This document shows positions 25,901 through 34,826 of a stretch of 64,000 bases of DNA, piece after piece (positions within the stretch are counted from its first letter, which is position 1; every line of letters begins with the position of its first letter). Below the pieces are notes generated by a model that was given only the letters and a program-made list of their open reading frames with translations, was not told the origin of the DNA and ran no database searches. This DNA is from Pseudodesulfovibrio sp. 5S69. GTDB lineage: Bacteria > Desulfobacterota > Desulfovibrionia > Desulfovibrionales > Desulfovibrionaceae. A program made the position numbers and the translations under genes. The stretch is from NCBI RefSeq assembly GCF_037094465.1, contig NZ_CP146609.1, forward strand, positions 2,537,501 to 2,601,500, in the 5' to 3' direction.

Positions 25901-27046
25901 ATGGGCTGGAACATCTTCAACCGCAAAAAGGCGCAGAGCGTTCTCCTGGACCGGGTCCGCATGTCGGGCAACGGCGAGTCTCCTCCCGTGCAGGATACCC
26001 GCGCGGCCATCGAAGAGCTCAGCAAGGTCGTCCAGAACGACCCCGAAGCGGTTGAAATCTACCTCGCGCTCGGCAGCCTCTACCGTTCCCAAGGCGAAAT
26101 CGAGCGCGCCATCCAGATCAGAAACAGCCTTATCGTCAGGCCGGGCCTGGACCGCGAGTTCAAGGCCCGGGCCTGGTTCGAGTTGGGCCGGGACTTCCGA
26201 CGCGCCGGGTTCCTGGACCGTGCGGAGAAGGCCTTTCACGAGGCCCGCTCCCTGGGGCAGGACCCCATCTCCATCCATAGAGAGATGGCCCGGCTCACGG
26301 CCGAGCGCGGCGACTATGAAAAGGCCGCCGAATCCTACGGCCAACTCGACCTGCCTTTGCCCCAGGCCCACTACCTGGTCCGCCTGGCCAAGGACCGCTT
26401 CGCCGAAGGCAACGCATCCCAAGGCAGCCGAGCCCTGCGCCACGCCATCCGGGCCTATCCCGGCTCGGTGGAGGCATGGCTTGAGCAGATGACCCAGGCC
26501 TACAAGGCGGGCAACGCGGGCAAGGTCGGCGACGTCTTGGCCCAGGCCTTGGACCATGTGGCGCCGGAGCTGCGCTTCGTCCTGTTCGAAGGGCTGCTCC
26601 TGGCCTTGGAGCAGGCGGAAAAGGCCCGGGTCAACTCGTTTGGCGAGGAGACCGAGTGGTCCAAGGCATGCCCGGATGAAAAGATCGTTGAGGTGGTGGT
26701 GCCCATCATCGAGACCCAGGACCCGGACGTCCTGCTGCTCTATTACGGGGCCATGCTCCTGCTGCGGGTCGAGGACACGGATAATGCCCGCTCCTGGCTC
26801 GAGAAGGCCCTCATGCTCGACGCCGATTTCTGGCAGGCCCGCCTTGAATTGTTCGATCTCTCCAGGGCCGACCAGACCCTGACGCCCTTCTTCAAGGAAC
26901 AGCTTTCCTTTTTCCTCGGCCGGGCTCGGCGGGTCCGGCGGTTCTTCTGCCGCCACTGCGGCCTGAAGCGCGACCAGATATTCTTCAACTGCCCGCGCTG
27001 CCATAGCTGGCATTCCATTGCCTTTCGAACCGACATCACCGAATAA
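25901..27046 (+). CDS. lapB: LapB-like TPR protein with C-terminal rubredoxin-type zinc module
   Basis: A 381-residue protein. TPR repeats fill about 30-340. The last 45 residues carry FFCRHCGLKRDQIFFNCPRC, the two CxxC knuckles that define LapB/YciM. E. coli LapB recruits FtsH to degrade LpxC. Unlike E. coli LapB, this protein has no N-terminal membrane helix (MGWNIFNRKKAQS is polar), so any membrane attachment may come from LapA, encoded just upstream. Downstream, mutS begins 21 bases later. Confidence 0.85.
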   Translation: MGWNIFNRKKAQSVLLDRVRMSGNGESPPVQDTRAAIEELSKVVQNDPEAVEIYLALGSLYRSQGEIERAIQIRNSLIVRPGLDREFKARAWFELGRDFRRAGFLDRAEKAFHEARSLGQDPISIHREMARLTAERGDYEKAAESYGQLDLPLPQAHYLVRLAKDRFAEGNASQGSRALRHAIRAYPGSVEAWLEQMTQAYKAGNAGKVGDVLAQALDHVAPELRFVLFEGLLLALEQAEKARVNSFGEETEWSKACPDEKIVEVVVPIIETQDPDVLLLYYGAMLLLRVEDTDNARSWLEKALMLDADFWQARLELFDLSRADQTLTPFFKEQLSFFLGRARRVRRFFCRHCGLKRDQIFFNCPRCHSWHSIAFRTDITE

Positions 27047-27067
27047 AGACCCCGCATCGACGATCTC

Positions 27068-29698
27068 GTGGCACAAAAGAAACTGACTCCCATGCTCGAG
27101 CAGTACCTCCGCTTCAAGGAGGAGCATCCGGGCTGCCTGCTGTTTTTCCGCATGGGCGACTTCTACGAACTGTTTTTCGAAGACGCCGAGGTCGTGTCCC
27201 CCGCGGTCCAGATCGCCTTGACCAGCCGCAATCCCAACGACGAAAATCCCATACCCATGTGCGGCATGCCCCACCACTCGGTGGAGCCCTACCTGAGCCA
27301 GTTGCTCGACAAGGGCTACAAGATCGCCATCTGTGATCAGATAGAAGATCCCAAGGAGGCCAAGGGGTTGGTCAAGCGTGATGTGACCCGCGTGCTCACG
27401 CCCGGCACCGTGGTCGAGGACTCCAACCTCAAGTCCAAGGCCAACAACTACCTGGGCGCGTTCTACTGGGACAGCGCCAAGGACGCGGGCGGCATCGCTT
27501 GGCTCGACTTTTCCACGGGCCAGTGGTCCGGCCTGTACAGCCGCAAGGAGCCCGAGCTGTGGCAGTGGATGGTCAAGATCAACCCGAGCGAACTGCTGCT
27601 GCCCCAAGGCGTCAAGGTCCCGCCCCAGTTCGGTGACTTGTCGGGCCAGGTCACGGGCGTGGCCCCCGGCACCTTCTTCGACCTGGCCGGGGCGCGCAAC
27701 CGCATTCTGGAAGCCCAGCACGCGGCCGACCTGGACAGCCTCGGCCTGACAGGGAAGAACGAGCTGGTCCGGGCCTGCGGCGCCCTGCTCACCTACCTGG
27801 ATCAGACCCAGAAGGGCGAGTTCGGCCATTTGGGCGAGTTCAAGCCGCTGAACCTCGGCAAGCACCTTCTCCTGGACGAGGTCACCGAGCGCAATCTTGA
27901 AATTTTCCGACGGCTCGACGGTCGGACCGGGCTCGGCACCCTGTGGCAGGTTATGGACAAGACCATGACGCCTATGGGCGGCCGCCTGCTCGAAGCCCGC
28001 CTGCGCCAGCCGTGGCGCAACCTCTCGCCCATCGAGAAGACCCAGGAGTGCGTAGCCTTCCTGTTCCAGCGTGACCGGCTGCGCGCAGACATCCGCCACG
28101 GCCTGGATTCGGTCTACGACCTGGAACGCCTCTCCACCCGCATCTTCCTGGGCCGGGCCAACCCCAAGGATTTCATCGCCCTGCGCCGCAGCCTGTCCCA
28201 ACTCCCCCTGCTCCGCACTCTGTTGAGCGGGGAGAACCTGAACGCGGCCCCGGAGCTCAAGCGCATCGCGGGCAAGTGGGACGCCATGGACGACCTGTGC
28301 TCCCTGCTCGACGCCGCCCTGGTGGACAGCCCCCCGCCCGCAATCACCGACGGAGGCCTGTTCCGCAAGGGATACGATCCGGTGCTCGACGAACTCATCG
28401 AGCTCAACGAGCACGGCGAGGACCGGCTCAAGGCCCTGCACCAGGAGGAGTTGGCCAAAAACGACATCCCCAAGCTGAAGCTCGGCTTCAACAAGGTCTT
28501 CGGTTACTATTTCGAGGTCTCCAAGGCGTACAAGGGGCAGGTCCCGGAACATTTCATTCGCCGCCAGACCCTGGTCAACAGCGAGCGCTACATCACCCCG
28601 GAACTCAAAGAGATGGAGGACCGGATCATCTCCGCATCCGAAGAGCGCAAGAGCCTGGAATACAAACTTTTCCAGGAATTACGTGAGCGCCTGGCCAAGG
28701 CCCGCTCCCGGTTCCTGTTCATGGCCGACGTGGTTGCCTCCCTGGACTACTGGCAGGGATTGGCCGAGGCCGCTCGGGTCAACGAATGGACCCGCCCCAC
28801 CCTGCACGATGGGCTGGAGATCGAGATCGAGCAGGGGCGGCACCCGGTGGTCGAGGCAGCCATGGGCGCGTCCAACTACATCCCCGGCGACCTGCGCATG
28901 GATGCGAGCCGCCGCATCCTGCTCATCACCGGCCCGAACATGGCCGGTAAGTCCACGGTGCTCCGCCAGGTGGCCATCATGACCATCATGGCCCAGATCG
29001 GCTCCTTCGTACCGGCCACCAACGCCCGCATCGGCTTGGCGGACCGCGTTTTTTCCCGCGTGGGGGCCTCGGACAACCTGGCCCAGGGGCACTCCACGTT
29101 CATGGTCGAGATGACCGAGACCGCGCGCATCCTCCGGCAGGCCACCCGGCGCAGCCTGGTCATCCTGGACGAGATCGGGCGCGGCACCAGCACCTACGAC
29201 GGCCTGTCCCTGGCCTGGGCCGTGGTCGAGGAACTGTCCAGCCGCGCGGGCGGTTCGGTGCGCACCCTGTTTGCCACTCACTACCATGAGCTGACCAGCC
29301 TGGAAGGCAAGATCGAGGGACTGCGCAACCTGAACATCGCGGTCAAGGAGTGGAAAGGGGATATCGTGTTTTTACGAAGGCTTGTCCCCGGCCCGGCCGA
29401 CCGCAGCTACGGCATCGAAGTGGCCCGGCTGGCGGGCGTGCCCCGCCCCGTGGTCGAGCGCGCCCGGGAAATCCTTGCGAAACTCGAAGAAAAATCGCAG
29501 GATAACCAGGCTGGTGGAGCCGTGGACCGTGCCTCGCAGACCCTGCTGCCCGGCTTCGGCGCGCCGCCCATCAAGGTGGACCGCGAGCTGTGCGAACACC
29601 CGATCATCACCCAGCTCACGGACCTGGACGTGGACGGCATGACCCCCATCCAGGCGCTGATGCTGCTCAATCAGTGGAAGGACATGATCAAGGACTGA
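27068..29698 (+). CDS. mutS: DNA mismatch repair protein MutS
   Basis: An 876-residue mismatch-recognition ATPase. The mismatch-contacting GDFYELF (F32, E34) is in the N-terminal domain. The ATPase has Walker A GPNMAGKST (about 623-631), the TFMVEMTET loop, Walker B VILDEIGRGTSTYDG, and ATHYHEL. The C-terminal end (PIQALMLLNQWKDM) suits a helix-turn-helix dimer module. GTG 27068 is used because the TPMLEQYL segment of the mismatch domain must be included; ATG 27092 would cut it. It lies 3 bases before the lipoprotein gene. No mutL is in the window. Confidence 0.96.
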   Translation: MAQKKLTPMLEQYLRFKEEHPGCLLFFRMGDFYELFFEDAEVVSPAVQIALTSRNPNDENPIPMCGMPHHSVEPYLSQLLDKGYKIAICDQIEDPKEAKGLVKRDVTRVLTPGTVVEDSNLKSKANNYLGAFYWDSAKDAGGIAWLDFSTGQWSGLYSRKEPELWQWMVKINPSELLLPQGVKVPPQFGDLSGQVTGVAPGTFFDLAGARNRILEAQHAADLDSLGLTGKNELVRACGALLTYLDQTQKGEFGHLGEFKPLNLGKHLLLDEVTERNLEIFRRLDGRTGLGTLWQVMDKTMTPMGGRLLEARLRQPWRNLSPIEKTQECVAFLFQRDRLRADIRHGLDSVYDLERLSTRIFLGRANPKDFIALRRSLSQLPLLRTLLSGENLNAAPELKRIAGKWDAMDDLCSLLDAALVDSPPPAITDGGLFRKGYDPVLDELIELNEHGEDRLKALHQEELAKNDIPKLKLGFNKVFGYYFEVSKAYKGQVPEHFIRRQTLVNSERYITPELKEMEDRIISASEERKSLEYKLFQELRERLAKARSRFLFMADVVASLDYWQGLAEAARVNEWTRPTLHDGLEIEIEQGRHPVVEAAMGASNYIPGDLRMDASRRILLITGPNMAGKSTVLRQVAIMTIMAQIGSFVPATNARIGLADRVFSRVGASDNLAQGHSTFMVEMTETARILRQATRRSLVILDEIGRGTSTYDGLSLAWAVVEELSSRAGGSVRTLFATHYHELTSLEGKIEGLRNLNIAVKEWKGDIVFLRRLVPGPADRSYGIEVARLAGVPRPVVERAREILAKLEEKSQDNQAGGAVDRASQTLLPGFGAPPIKVDRELCEHPIITQLTDLDVDGMTPIQALMLLNQWKDMIKD

Positions 29699-29701
29699 CC
29701 C

Positions 29702-30148
29702 ATGCGCAAATCCGTTGTCGTCACCACCCTGCTCCTTTTCGCCCTGGCTGTGCTGGCAGGCTGTGCTCTGGGTCGCAAGCAGTGGCCCGAGGCCTCCCGG
29801 AGCCAGGACCGGTTCACCCTGAAACTTATGGACGGCGAGCGCATCGACGACTGTCTCGTCCTGCAGGTCGCCGTGTCGGGCGCGGTGGAACGGTTGTGGC
29901 GCGCCAGCGTGCTCTACGAGGCCGTGGGCGACGAAGAGGGCCAAGGCTGCGTGGGCTGTCCGTTCGTTCCCCGGACGGCGCAGCATTTCACCCGCGGCCA
30001 GGACGGGTTCGACCTGCAGGGCAATGTCCTGAGGTTGAGCATCTGCGGGCTTGAGCCCGGCGTCGAGTACCGGTTCCGGGTGTCCGGCAAGAGTGAAATT
30101 CCGACCATGGCCATGCAGTACACCGACGTGTACATGTCCGAGCCCTGA
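29702..30148 (+). CDS. Putative lipoprotein
   Basis: A 148-residue protein with a type II signal peptide: a hydrophobic stretch followed by lipobox LAGC (lipidated Cys about residue 20). The mature part contains a C-x2-C pair (GCVGC) and beta-rich sequence but no family I recognise. It begins 3 bases after the mutS stop and is probably co-transcribed with it. Likely anchored in the inner or outer membrane. Confidence 0.78.
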   Translation: MRKSVVVTTLLLFALAVLAGCALGRKQWPEASRSQDRFTLKLMDGERIDDCLVLQVAVSGAVERLWRASVLYEAVGDEEGQGCVGCPFVPRTAQHFTRGQDGFDLQGNVLRLSICGLEPGVEYRFRVSGKSEIPTMAMQYTDVYMSEP

Positions 30149-30236
30149 GTCCGCTTTTATATTTGAAAAGTATTGGATGATATCGTTTCATAAGGCGTAT
30201 TGATCCCCATACATCTTTATCAGGAGATCGAACCAT

Positions 30237-31475
30237 ATGCATCATTTCGAACATCGGGACGGCGTGCTGTTTGCCGAAGAGGTGAGCGTCACCGAGCTGG
30301 CCAAGCAGTACGGCACTCCGCTTTATATTTATTCCACAGCGACCTTCAAGCGCCATTTCAAGGCCTTTGATTCCGCCTTCGACGACCTGGACCATCTGAC
30401 TTGCTTCTCGGTCAAGGCCAACTCCAACCTGTCCGTGCTCAAGATGCTGGCCCAGGAAGGTGCGGGCATGGACATCGTGTCCGGCGGTGAGCTCTACCGT
30501 GCCCTGCAGGCCGGAGTGGACCCCAGCCGCATCGTCTATTCCGGCGTTGGCAAGCGCGACTCCGAGATCCGCGATGCCTTGGAAGCCCGCATCCTCATGT
30601 TCAACGTGGAGTCCCTGGCCGAGTTGGAAAGGATCAACCAGGTGGCCGGGGAGATGAACACCACCGCGCGCGTCAGCTTCCGCATCAACCCGGACGTGGA
30701 CCCGCAGACTCACCCGTACATTTCCACCGGCATGCAGAAGAACAAGTTCGGCCTGGACATCGACCTGTCCATGGAAGCCTACAAGCGGGCCGCCGAACTC
30801 GAGAACATCGAGCCCGTGGGCATGGATTGCCACATCGGCTCCCAGTTGACCAGCCTGGACCCGTTCCTGGAGGCCCTGGACAAGCTTCTGGCCTTTCACG
30901 TCCGGCTCAAGGATCTCGGCATCGAGATCAAATACCTGGACCTGGGCGGCGGCCTGGGCATCCCTTACAACGAAGAGGAGCCGCCCCACCCTGCCGAGTT
31001 CGGCAAGGCGCTCAGCGACAAGCTCAAGGGGTTGCAGCTCAAGGTCATCCTGGAGCCGGGCCGGGTCATCGCGGGCAACGCGGGCATTCTGGTCACCGAG
31101 GTGGTCTACACCAAGTCCAACCCGACCAAGAATTTTCTGATCGTGGACGCAGGCATGAACGACTTGATCCGGCCGAGCCTGTACGGCTCCTACCACCGTA
31201 TCGAGGAAGTGGAGCAAAAGGGCCGCGCCCCCAAGGTCTATGACGTGGTTGGCCCCATCTGCGAGTCCGGCGACTTCCTGGCCCGCGACCGCGAGTTGCC
31301 CGCCGTGGAACAGGGCGAGCGGCTGGTCTGCTACTCCGCCGGGGCCTACGGCTTCACCATGTCCTCGAACTACAACTCCAGGCCGCGCGCCTGCGAGTTG
31401 CTGGTAGACGGCGACAAGGTCATTGTCGCCCGCCGGCGAGAGACATATGACGATCTCATAATGAACGAACTCTAG
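30237..31475 (+). CDS. lysA: Diaminopimelate decarboxylase
   Basis: A 412-residue PLP enzyme of the alanine-racemase fold that decarboxylates meso-diaminopimelate to L-lysine. The PLP lysine is K60 in CFSVKANSN. Also visible are MDIVSGGELYRAL, HIGSQ, DLGGGLGIPY, EPGR, PICESGDFLA and GAYGFTMSSNYNSRPR. AGGAGAT lies 8 bases before ATG 30237. It is the final step of the pathway that dapL serves, and is followed by a UUCG-capped terminator. Confidence 0.96.
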   Translation: MHHFEHRDGVLFAEEVSVTELAKQYGTPLYIYSTATFKRHFKAFDSAFDDLDHLTCFSVKANSNLSVLKMLAQEGAGMDIVSGGELYRALQAGVDPSRIVYSGVGKRDSEIRDALEARILMFNVESLAELERINQVAGEMNTTARVSFRINPDVDPQTHPYISTGMQKNKFGLDIDLSMEAYKRAAELENIEPVGMDCHIGSQLTSLDPFLEALDKLLAFHVRLKDLGIEIKYLDLGGGLGIPYNEEEPPHPAEFGKALSDKLKGLQLKVILEPGRVIAGNAGILVTEVVYTKSNPTKNFLIVDAGMNDLIRPSLYGSYHRIEEVEQKGRAPKVYDVVGPICESGDFLARDRELPAVEQGERLVCYSAGAYGFTMSSNYNSRPRACELLVDGDKVIVARRRETYDDLIMNEL

Positions 31476-31483
31476 CTCAACCG

Positions 31484-31512
31484 GGCCGGGGGTTCGCTCC
31501 CGGCCTTTTTTT
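31484..31512 (+). terminator. Rho-independent terminator after lysA
   Basis: GGCCGGGGG pairs with CTCCCGGCC (one G-T pair) around a TTCG tetraloop and is followed by seven T. The rsmE start codon is only 11 bases beyond, so rsmE must rely on read-through or a promoter inside this segment. Confidence 0.93.
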
Positions 31513-31523
31513 CGGGTCTCGAC

Positions 31524-32264
31524 ATGGCGCGACTGAACACTTTCCATCTCCCCCCCGACCAGTGGCCCGCCTCTGCGGGCGACGTGGTTTGCCTGACCGG
31601 ACCCGAGGCCCGGCACATGGGCACCATCCTGCGCACGGAAAAGGCGCAGACGGTCCGGCTCTTCGACGGACAGGGGCGCGACGGGTTGTTCACGGTTCGC
31701 GACATCGCCAGGAACCGGGCTGACCTTGAGGCCGTGGAACTGGCCGAATATCCTGCTCCCGAAGGCGGTTTGACCTTGGCCATCGGTTGGGGAAAGTCCA
31801 AGCGTCGGGAGTATTTGCTGGAAAAAATCGTTGAACTCCAGGGCAGCGGCGTGATCTTCTGGCAGGCCGCACGCAGCCAGGGCGCCCTGCCCAAGGCCCC
31901 CAAGGCGACCTGGAACGAGAAATTCATCCAGGCGGCCAAGCAGTGCGGGGCGGTCCGCCTGCCCGAACTCGGGACCGTGTCGGGCGGCGTGGACGGGCTC
32001 CGGTCCATGGCCGGGGAGTTCGATCGTTGCTACCTGGCCTGGGAGGCCGAGGAGGCCACCACGCCCCTGTCGCCGGACATGCTTTCCAAAGGACGCATTC
32101 TTGTAGTAATCGGACCGGAAGGCGGATTCGACCCGGCCGAGGCGGACGCGCTGATCAGCGCCGGGTTCGCCCCGGTGACGCTCGGGCCCTCCATCCTGCG
32201 CTGGGAGACCGCCGCCGTGTATTGCTTGAGTCTCGCCATGTTCGGCGCACAGGACAGGTCATGA
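31524..32264 (+). CDS. rsmE: 16S rRNA m3U1498 methyltransferase
   Basis: A 246-residue SPOUT-fold methyltransferase that methylates U1498 of 16S rRNA. The N-terminal PUA-like part has GPEARHMGTILR. The C-terminal knot has the defining VVIGPEGGFDPAEADAL and VTLGPSILRWETAAVYCL. The ribosome binding site is weak, and the start follows immediately after the lysA terminator. The stop overlaps the rarA start (ATGA). Confidence 0.94.
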   Translation: MARLNTFHLPPDQWPASAGDVVCLTGPEARHMGTILRTEKAQTVRLFDGQGRDGLFTVRDIARNRADLEAVELAEYPAPEGGLTLAIGWGKSKRREYLLEKIVELQGSGVIFWQAARSQGALPKAPKATWNEKFIQAAKQCGAVRLPELGTVSGGVDGLRSMAGEFDRCYLAWEAEEATTPLSPDMLSKGRILVVIGPEGGFDPAEADALISAGFAPVTLGPSILRWETAAVYCLSLAMFGAQDRS

Positions 32265-33484
32265 AGCTTGAAATAGAAGAAAGCCAACCGCTTGCCGACA
32301 GGATTCGTCCGACCACCATGGACGATTTCGTGGGCCAGAGCCACATCCGCAATCGGATCGAAGCCTTTGCCCAGTCCAAGCGCATGCCCAGCCTTCTGCT
32401 CTTCGGCCCGCCCGGCTGCGGCAAGTCCACCCTGGCCCTGCTCCTGGCCCAGCTGACGGGCAAGAAATACTTGCGGGTCAGTGCGCCCGAGGCCGGCCTG
32501 ACCGCCCTGCGCAAGATGCTGCCCGGTCAGGAAATCCTCATCCTCGACGAGTTGCATCGCTTCTCCAAGGCTCAGCAGGATTTCTTCCTACCCATTTTGG
32601 AGAGCGGGGAGATTACCCTGCTGGCGACCACCACGGAGAATCCCTCGTTCAGCGTCACCCGGCAACTGCTCTCCCGGCTGCATGTCCTGCGCCTGCGCCA
32701 GCTCAGCCGCGAGGAGTTGGTGGGCGTGTCCCACCGCGGGGCCCAGGAACTCGGCGTGGAGCTCGAGGAGGAAAGCCACAAGATGCTCGCGGCCATGGCC
32801 GGGGGCGATGCCCGCACCTTGCTGAATTTGCTGGAATACACTGCGGAATTGCCCAAGGACAGGCGGTGTCCGGAGTGTTTGCGCGAGTCCCTGCCCGAGA
32901 TCGTGGTCCGGGGCGACCGTGACGGCGACTCCCACTACGAGTTGGTCTCGGCCATGATCAAGTCCATCCGGGGCTCGGACCCGGACGCAGCCCTGTACTA
33001 CCTGGCCTGCCTGCTGGAGAGCGGCGAGGACCCGCGCTTCGTCACCCGGCGGCTGATCATCTCGGCCACGGAGGATGTGGGGCTCGGCGACCCGTTCGCC
33101 CTGAACCAGGCCGTGGCCTGCCACCAGGCCGTGGAGGCCATCGGCATGCCCGAAGGGCTCATCCCCATGGCCCAGACCGCCGTGTATCTCGCCCTGGCGC
33201 CCAAGAGCAATTCCACTTATGCCGCCTACCGCACCGCCCAGAAGGAGGTCCGGGAGAACGGCACCCGGGCCGTGCCTCTGCACCTGCGCAACGCCACCAG
33301 CTCCCTGCAACGGGAATGGGGCTACGGGCGCGGCTACCTCTATCCCCACAACTTCCCCAAGGGATGGGCGGATCAGGACTATCTGCCGAGCGAACTGCTG
33401 GGCCGCAAATTCTATCATTCCAAAGACCAGGGCGAGGAGCCCCGGCTTAACGCCTGGCTGCGGCAATTCAAGAAACAACGATAA
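32261..33484 (+). CDS. rarA: Replication-associated recombination protein RarA/MgsA
   Basis: A 407-residue AAA+ ATPase of the clamp-loader class that acts at stalled replication forks. Motifs are RPTTMDDFVGQSHI, Walker A FGPPGCGKST, Walker B LILDELHRF, sensor LLATTTENPSF, and the RarA C-terminal RRLIISATEDVGLGDP and HNFPKGWADQDYLP. Its ATG overlaps the rsmE stop. A frame open upstream to 31943 lies inside rsmE and is not part of the gene. Confidence 0.95.
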   Translation: MKLEIEESQPLADRIRPTTMDDFVGQSHIRNRIEAFAQSKRMPSLLLFGPPGCGKSTLALLLAQLTGKKYLRVSAPEAGLTALRKMLPGQEILILDELHRFSKAQQDFFLPILESGEITLLATTTENPSFSVTRQLLSRLHVLRLRQLSREELVGVSHRGAQELGVELEEESHKMLAAMAGGDARTLLNLLEYTAELPKDRRCPECLRESLPEIVVRGDRDGDSHYELVSAMIKSIRGSDPDAALYYLACLLESGEDPRFVTRRLIISATEDVGLGDPFALNQAVACHQAVEAIGMPEGLIPMAQTAVYLALAPKSNSTYAAYRTAQKEVRENGTRAVPLHLRNATSSLQREWGYGRGYLYPHNFPKGWADQDYLPSELLGRKFYHSKDQGEEPRLNAWLRQFKKQR

Positions 33485-33494
33485 TTTGCCTAAT

Positions 33495-33530
33495 AAAAAA
33501 GCCTGATTGGAATTTCAATCAGGCTTTTTC
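33495..33530. terminator. Bidirectional terminator between rarA and the glycosyltransferase
   Basis: A perfect stem AAAAAGCCTGATTG / CAATCAGGCTTTTT with a six-base loop. It has T-runs in both directions, placed between converging genes. Confidence 0.94.
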
Positions 33531-33552
33531 TTCATGAGGAACTTTATCTTTT

Positions 33553-34824
33553 TCAGGGCCGTTTCTTGTACAATTTCCGCCATTCGTCCAGAAAGAGGAT
33601 GGCCGTGTCCAGGTCATCCAGCTTCCCCCGCTGCTGGCGGACCGCCCAAACGAGGTCTTCGAAGGCCACATCCTCGGGCAGCCCCAGTCGGGCCAGAAGC
33701 GAGCGGATGTCCGCCTGCAGTTCGGGCGGGAAGTCCTGCCCGAAGACCGGGGAGGCGTCCCGCAGCCTGGGCCAGCCCGGAATCCGTTCGGCCGTGAATT
33801 CAAGCAGGGTGCGCATGCGCTGCGCATAGGTGTGGTCCTTGAGCGCCCGGGCGCGCGCCCGGTCGGCAAAGGCTTGGCGCTCCTTGGGCTGGGAGGAGAA
33901 ATATTCAATTTTTTCGGAAAGCTCTTCGATGGACGAGAAAGTCGCCAGCTCATCTTCCGTGAACGCCTCGTCCATGAGGGTGCGTTTGTCCACCAGTTGA
34001 AACGCCCCGCAGGCGGCCAGCTCGAAGGTGCGCGGATTGACGAAGTCGCCGAAAGTGACCAGCTTGTCGGCCTGGATGGACGAGTGAAGGTTCAGGTTGA
34101 TGGTGGTGGCGTTGAAGATCTTCACGCATTCCTCAGGGGTTACGCGTGCGCCCTTGAGTTGGAGGAGCGGTTCGAGCACATGGTCGCCCTCCCACTCCGT
34201 GCCCCAAATCTTGAAGTCGTGATTGATCAGCTCGTGGAAGGCCTTGCGCCGGTTGGGATAGCCCGCGCCCATGAACGAGATCTCGGAGCCGAATTTGCGC
34301 CGTTCCACCGGGCTCAACTCCGTGGGCCGGTGGAAATTCGGTTGGGCGGCCAGGGGCAGATACAGGGCGTTGGGTTGGCCGATGGCCGCAAGGTCCTCGA
34401 AGAATTGTCCTTTCTGGATCACGGCAAAGACGTCGTACAGGGGCGCGAAGGACTTCCAGTAGGTGAACAGGTCGCGGTCCTCCACGAACCACATGGCCGT
34501 GGCCACCCCGTCGCGCCTGAGCCGTTTCAGGGCCTGGGGATTGAGCGGGGCCTGGGCCATGGCCAGGACCAGGTCCGGCTCGAAGGTCTCGACTTTGGCC
34601 AGGACGGCCTGGCTGACCACGTTCAGGAAGGAATTCTGTAAATAATCCAGCCGGTCCGTGGTCACCTTGAGGTCGTTCATGGCGGTGTAGGCCGGATAGA
34701 AGTCCGGGGCTTCGAAGACCTCGGTCAGGTGCCCTTCCTGCCCGAGGGCCGAAGCCACGTAGCGGCCGATGGGTAGGGAACCGCCGTAGAGCGGCAACAC
34801 GACGAGAATGCGCAACGTTTCCAT
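33553..34824 (-). CDS. CgeB-like glycosyltransferase
   Basis: A 423-residue cytoplasmic protein of the Glyco_trans_1/CgeB type: an N-terminal Rossmann part (about 5-150; LRILVVLPLYGGSLPIGRYV), FMGAGYPNRRKAF, and the C-terminal NLNLHSS...NPRTFELAACGAFQL donor-site region. TTG 34830 is in frame, but ATG 34824 is the likely start, 2 bases after the stop of the GT9 gene. Such proteins often decorate flagellin or cell-surface glycans; acceptor and sugar are unknown here. Confidence 0.82.
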   Translation of the reverse strand: METLRILVVLPLYGGSLPIGRYVASALGQEGHLTEVFEAPDFYPAYTAMNDLKVTTDRLDYLQNSFLNVVSQAVLAKVETFEPDLVLAMAQAPLNPQALKRLRRDGVATAMWFVEDRDLFTYWKSFAPLYDVFAVIQKGQFFEDLAAIGQPNALYLPLAAQPNFHRPTELSPVERRKFGSEISFMGAGYPNRRKAFHELINHDFKIWGTEWEGDHVLEPLLQLKGARVTPEECVKIFNATTINLNLHSSIQADKLVTFGDFVNPRTFELAACGAFQLVDKRTLMDEAFTEDELATFSSIEELSEKIEYFSSQPKERQAFADRARARALKDHTYAQRMRTLLEFTAERIPGWPRLRDASPVFGQDFPPELQADIRSLLARLGLPEDVAFEDLVWAVRQQRGKLDDLDTAILFLDEWRKLYKKRP

Positions 34825-34826
34825 AA

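Noticed and set aside
25889..28552. 887-codon open frame on the minus strand
   Set aside because: Antisense to lapB and mutS, with no recognisable domain.
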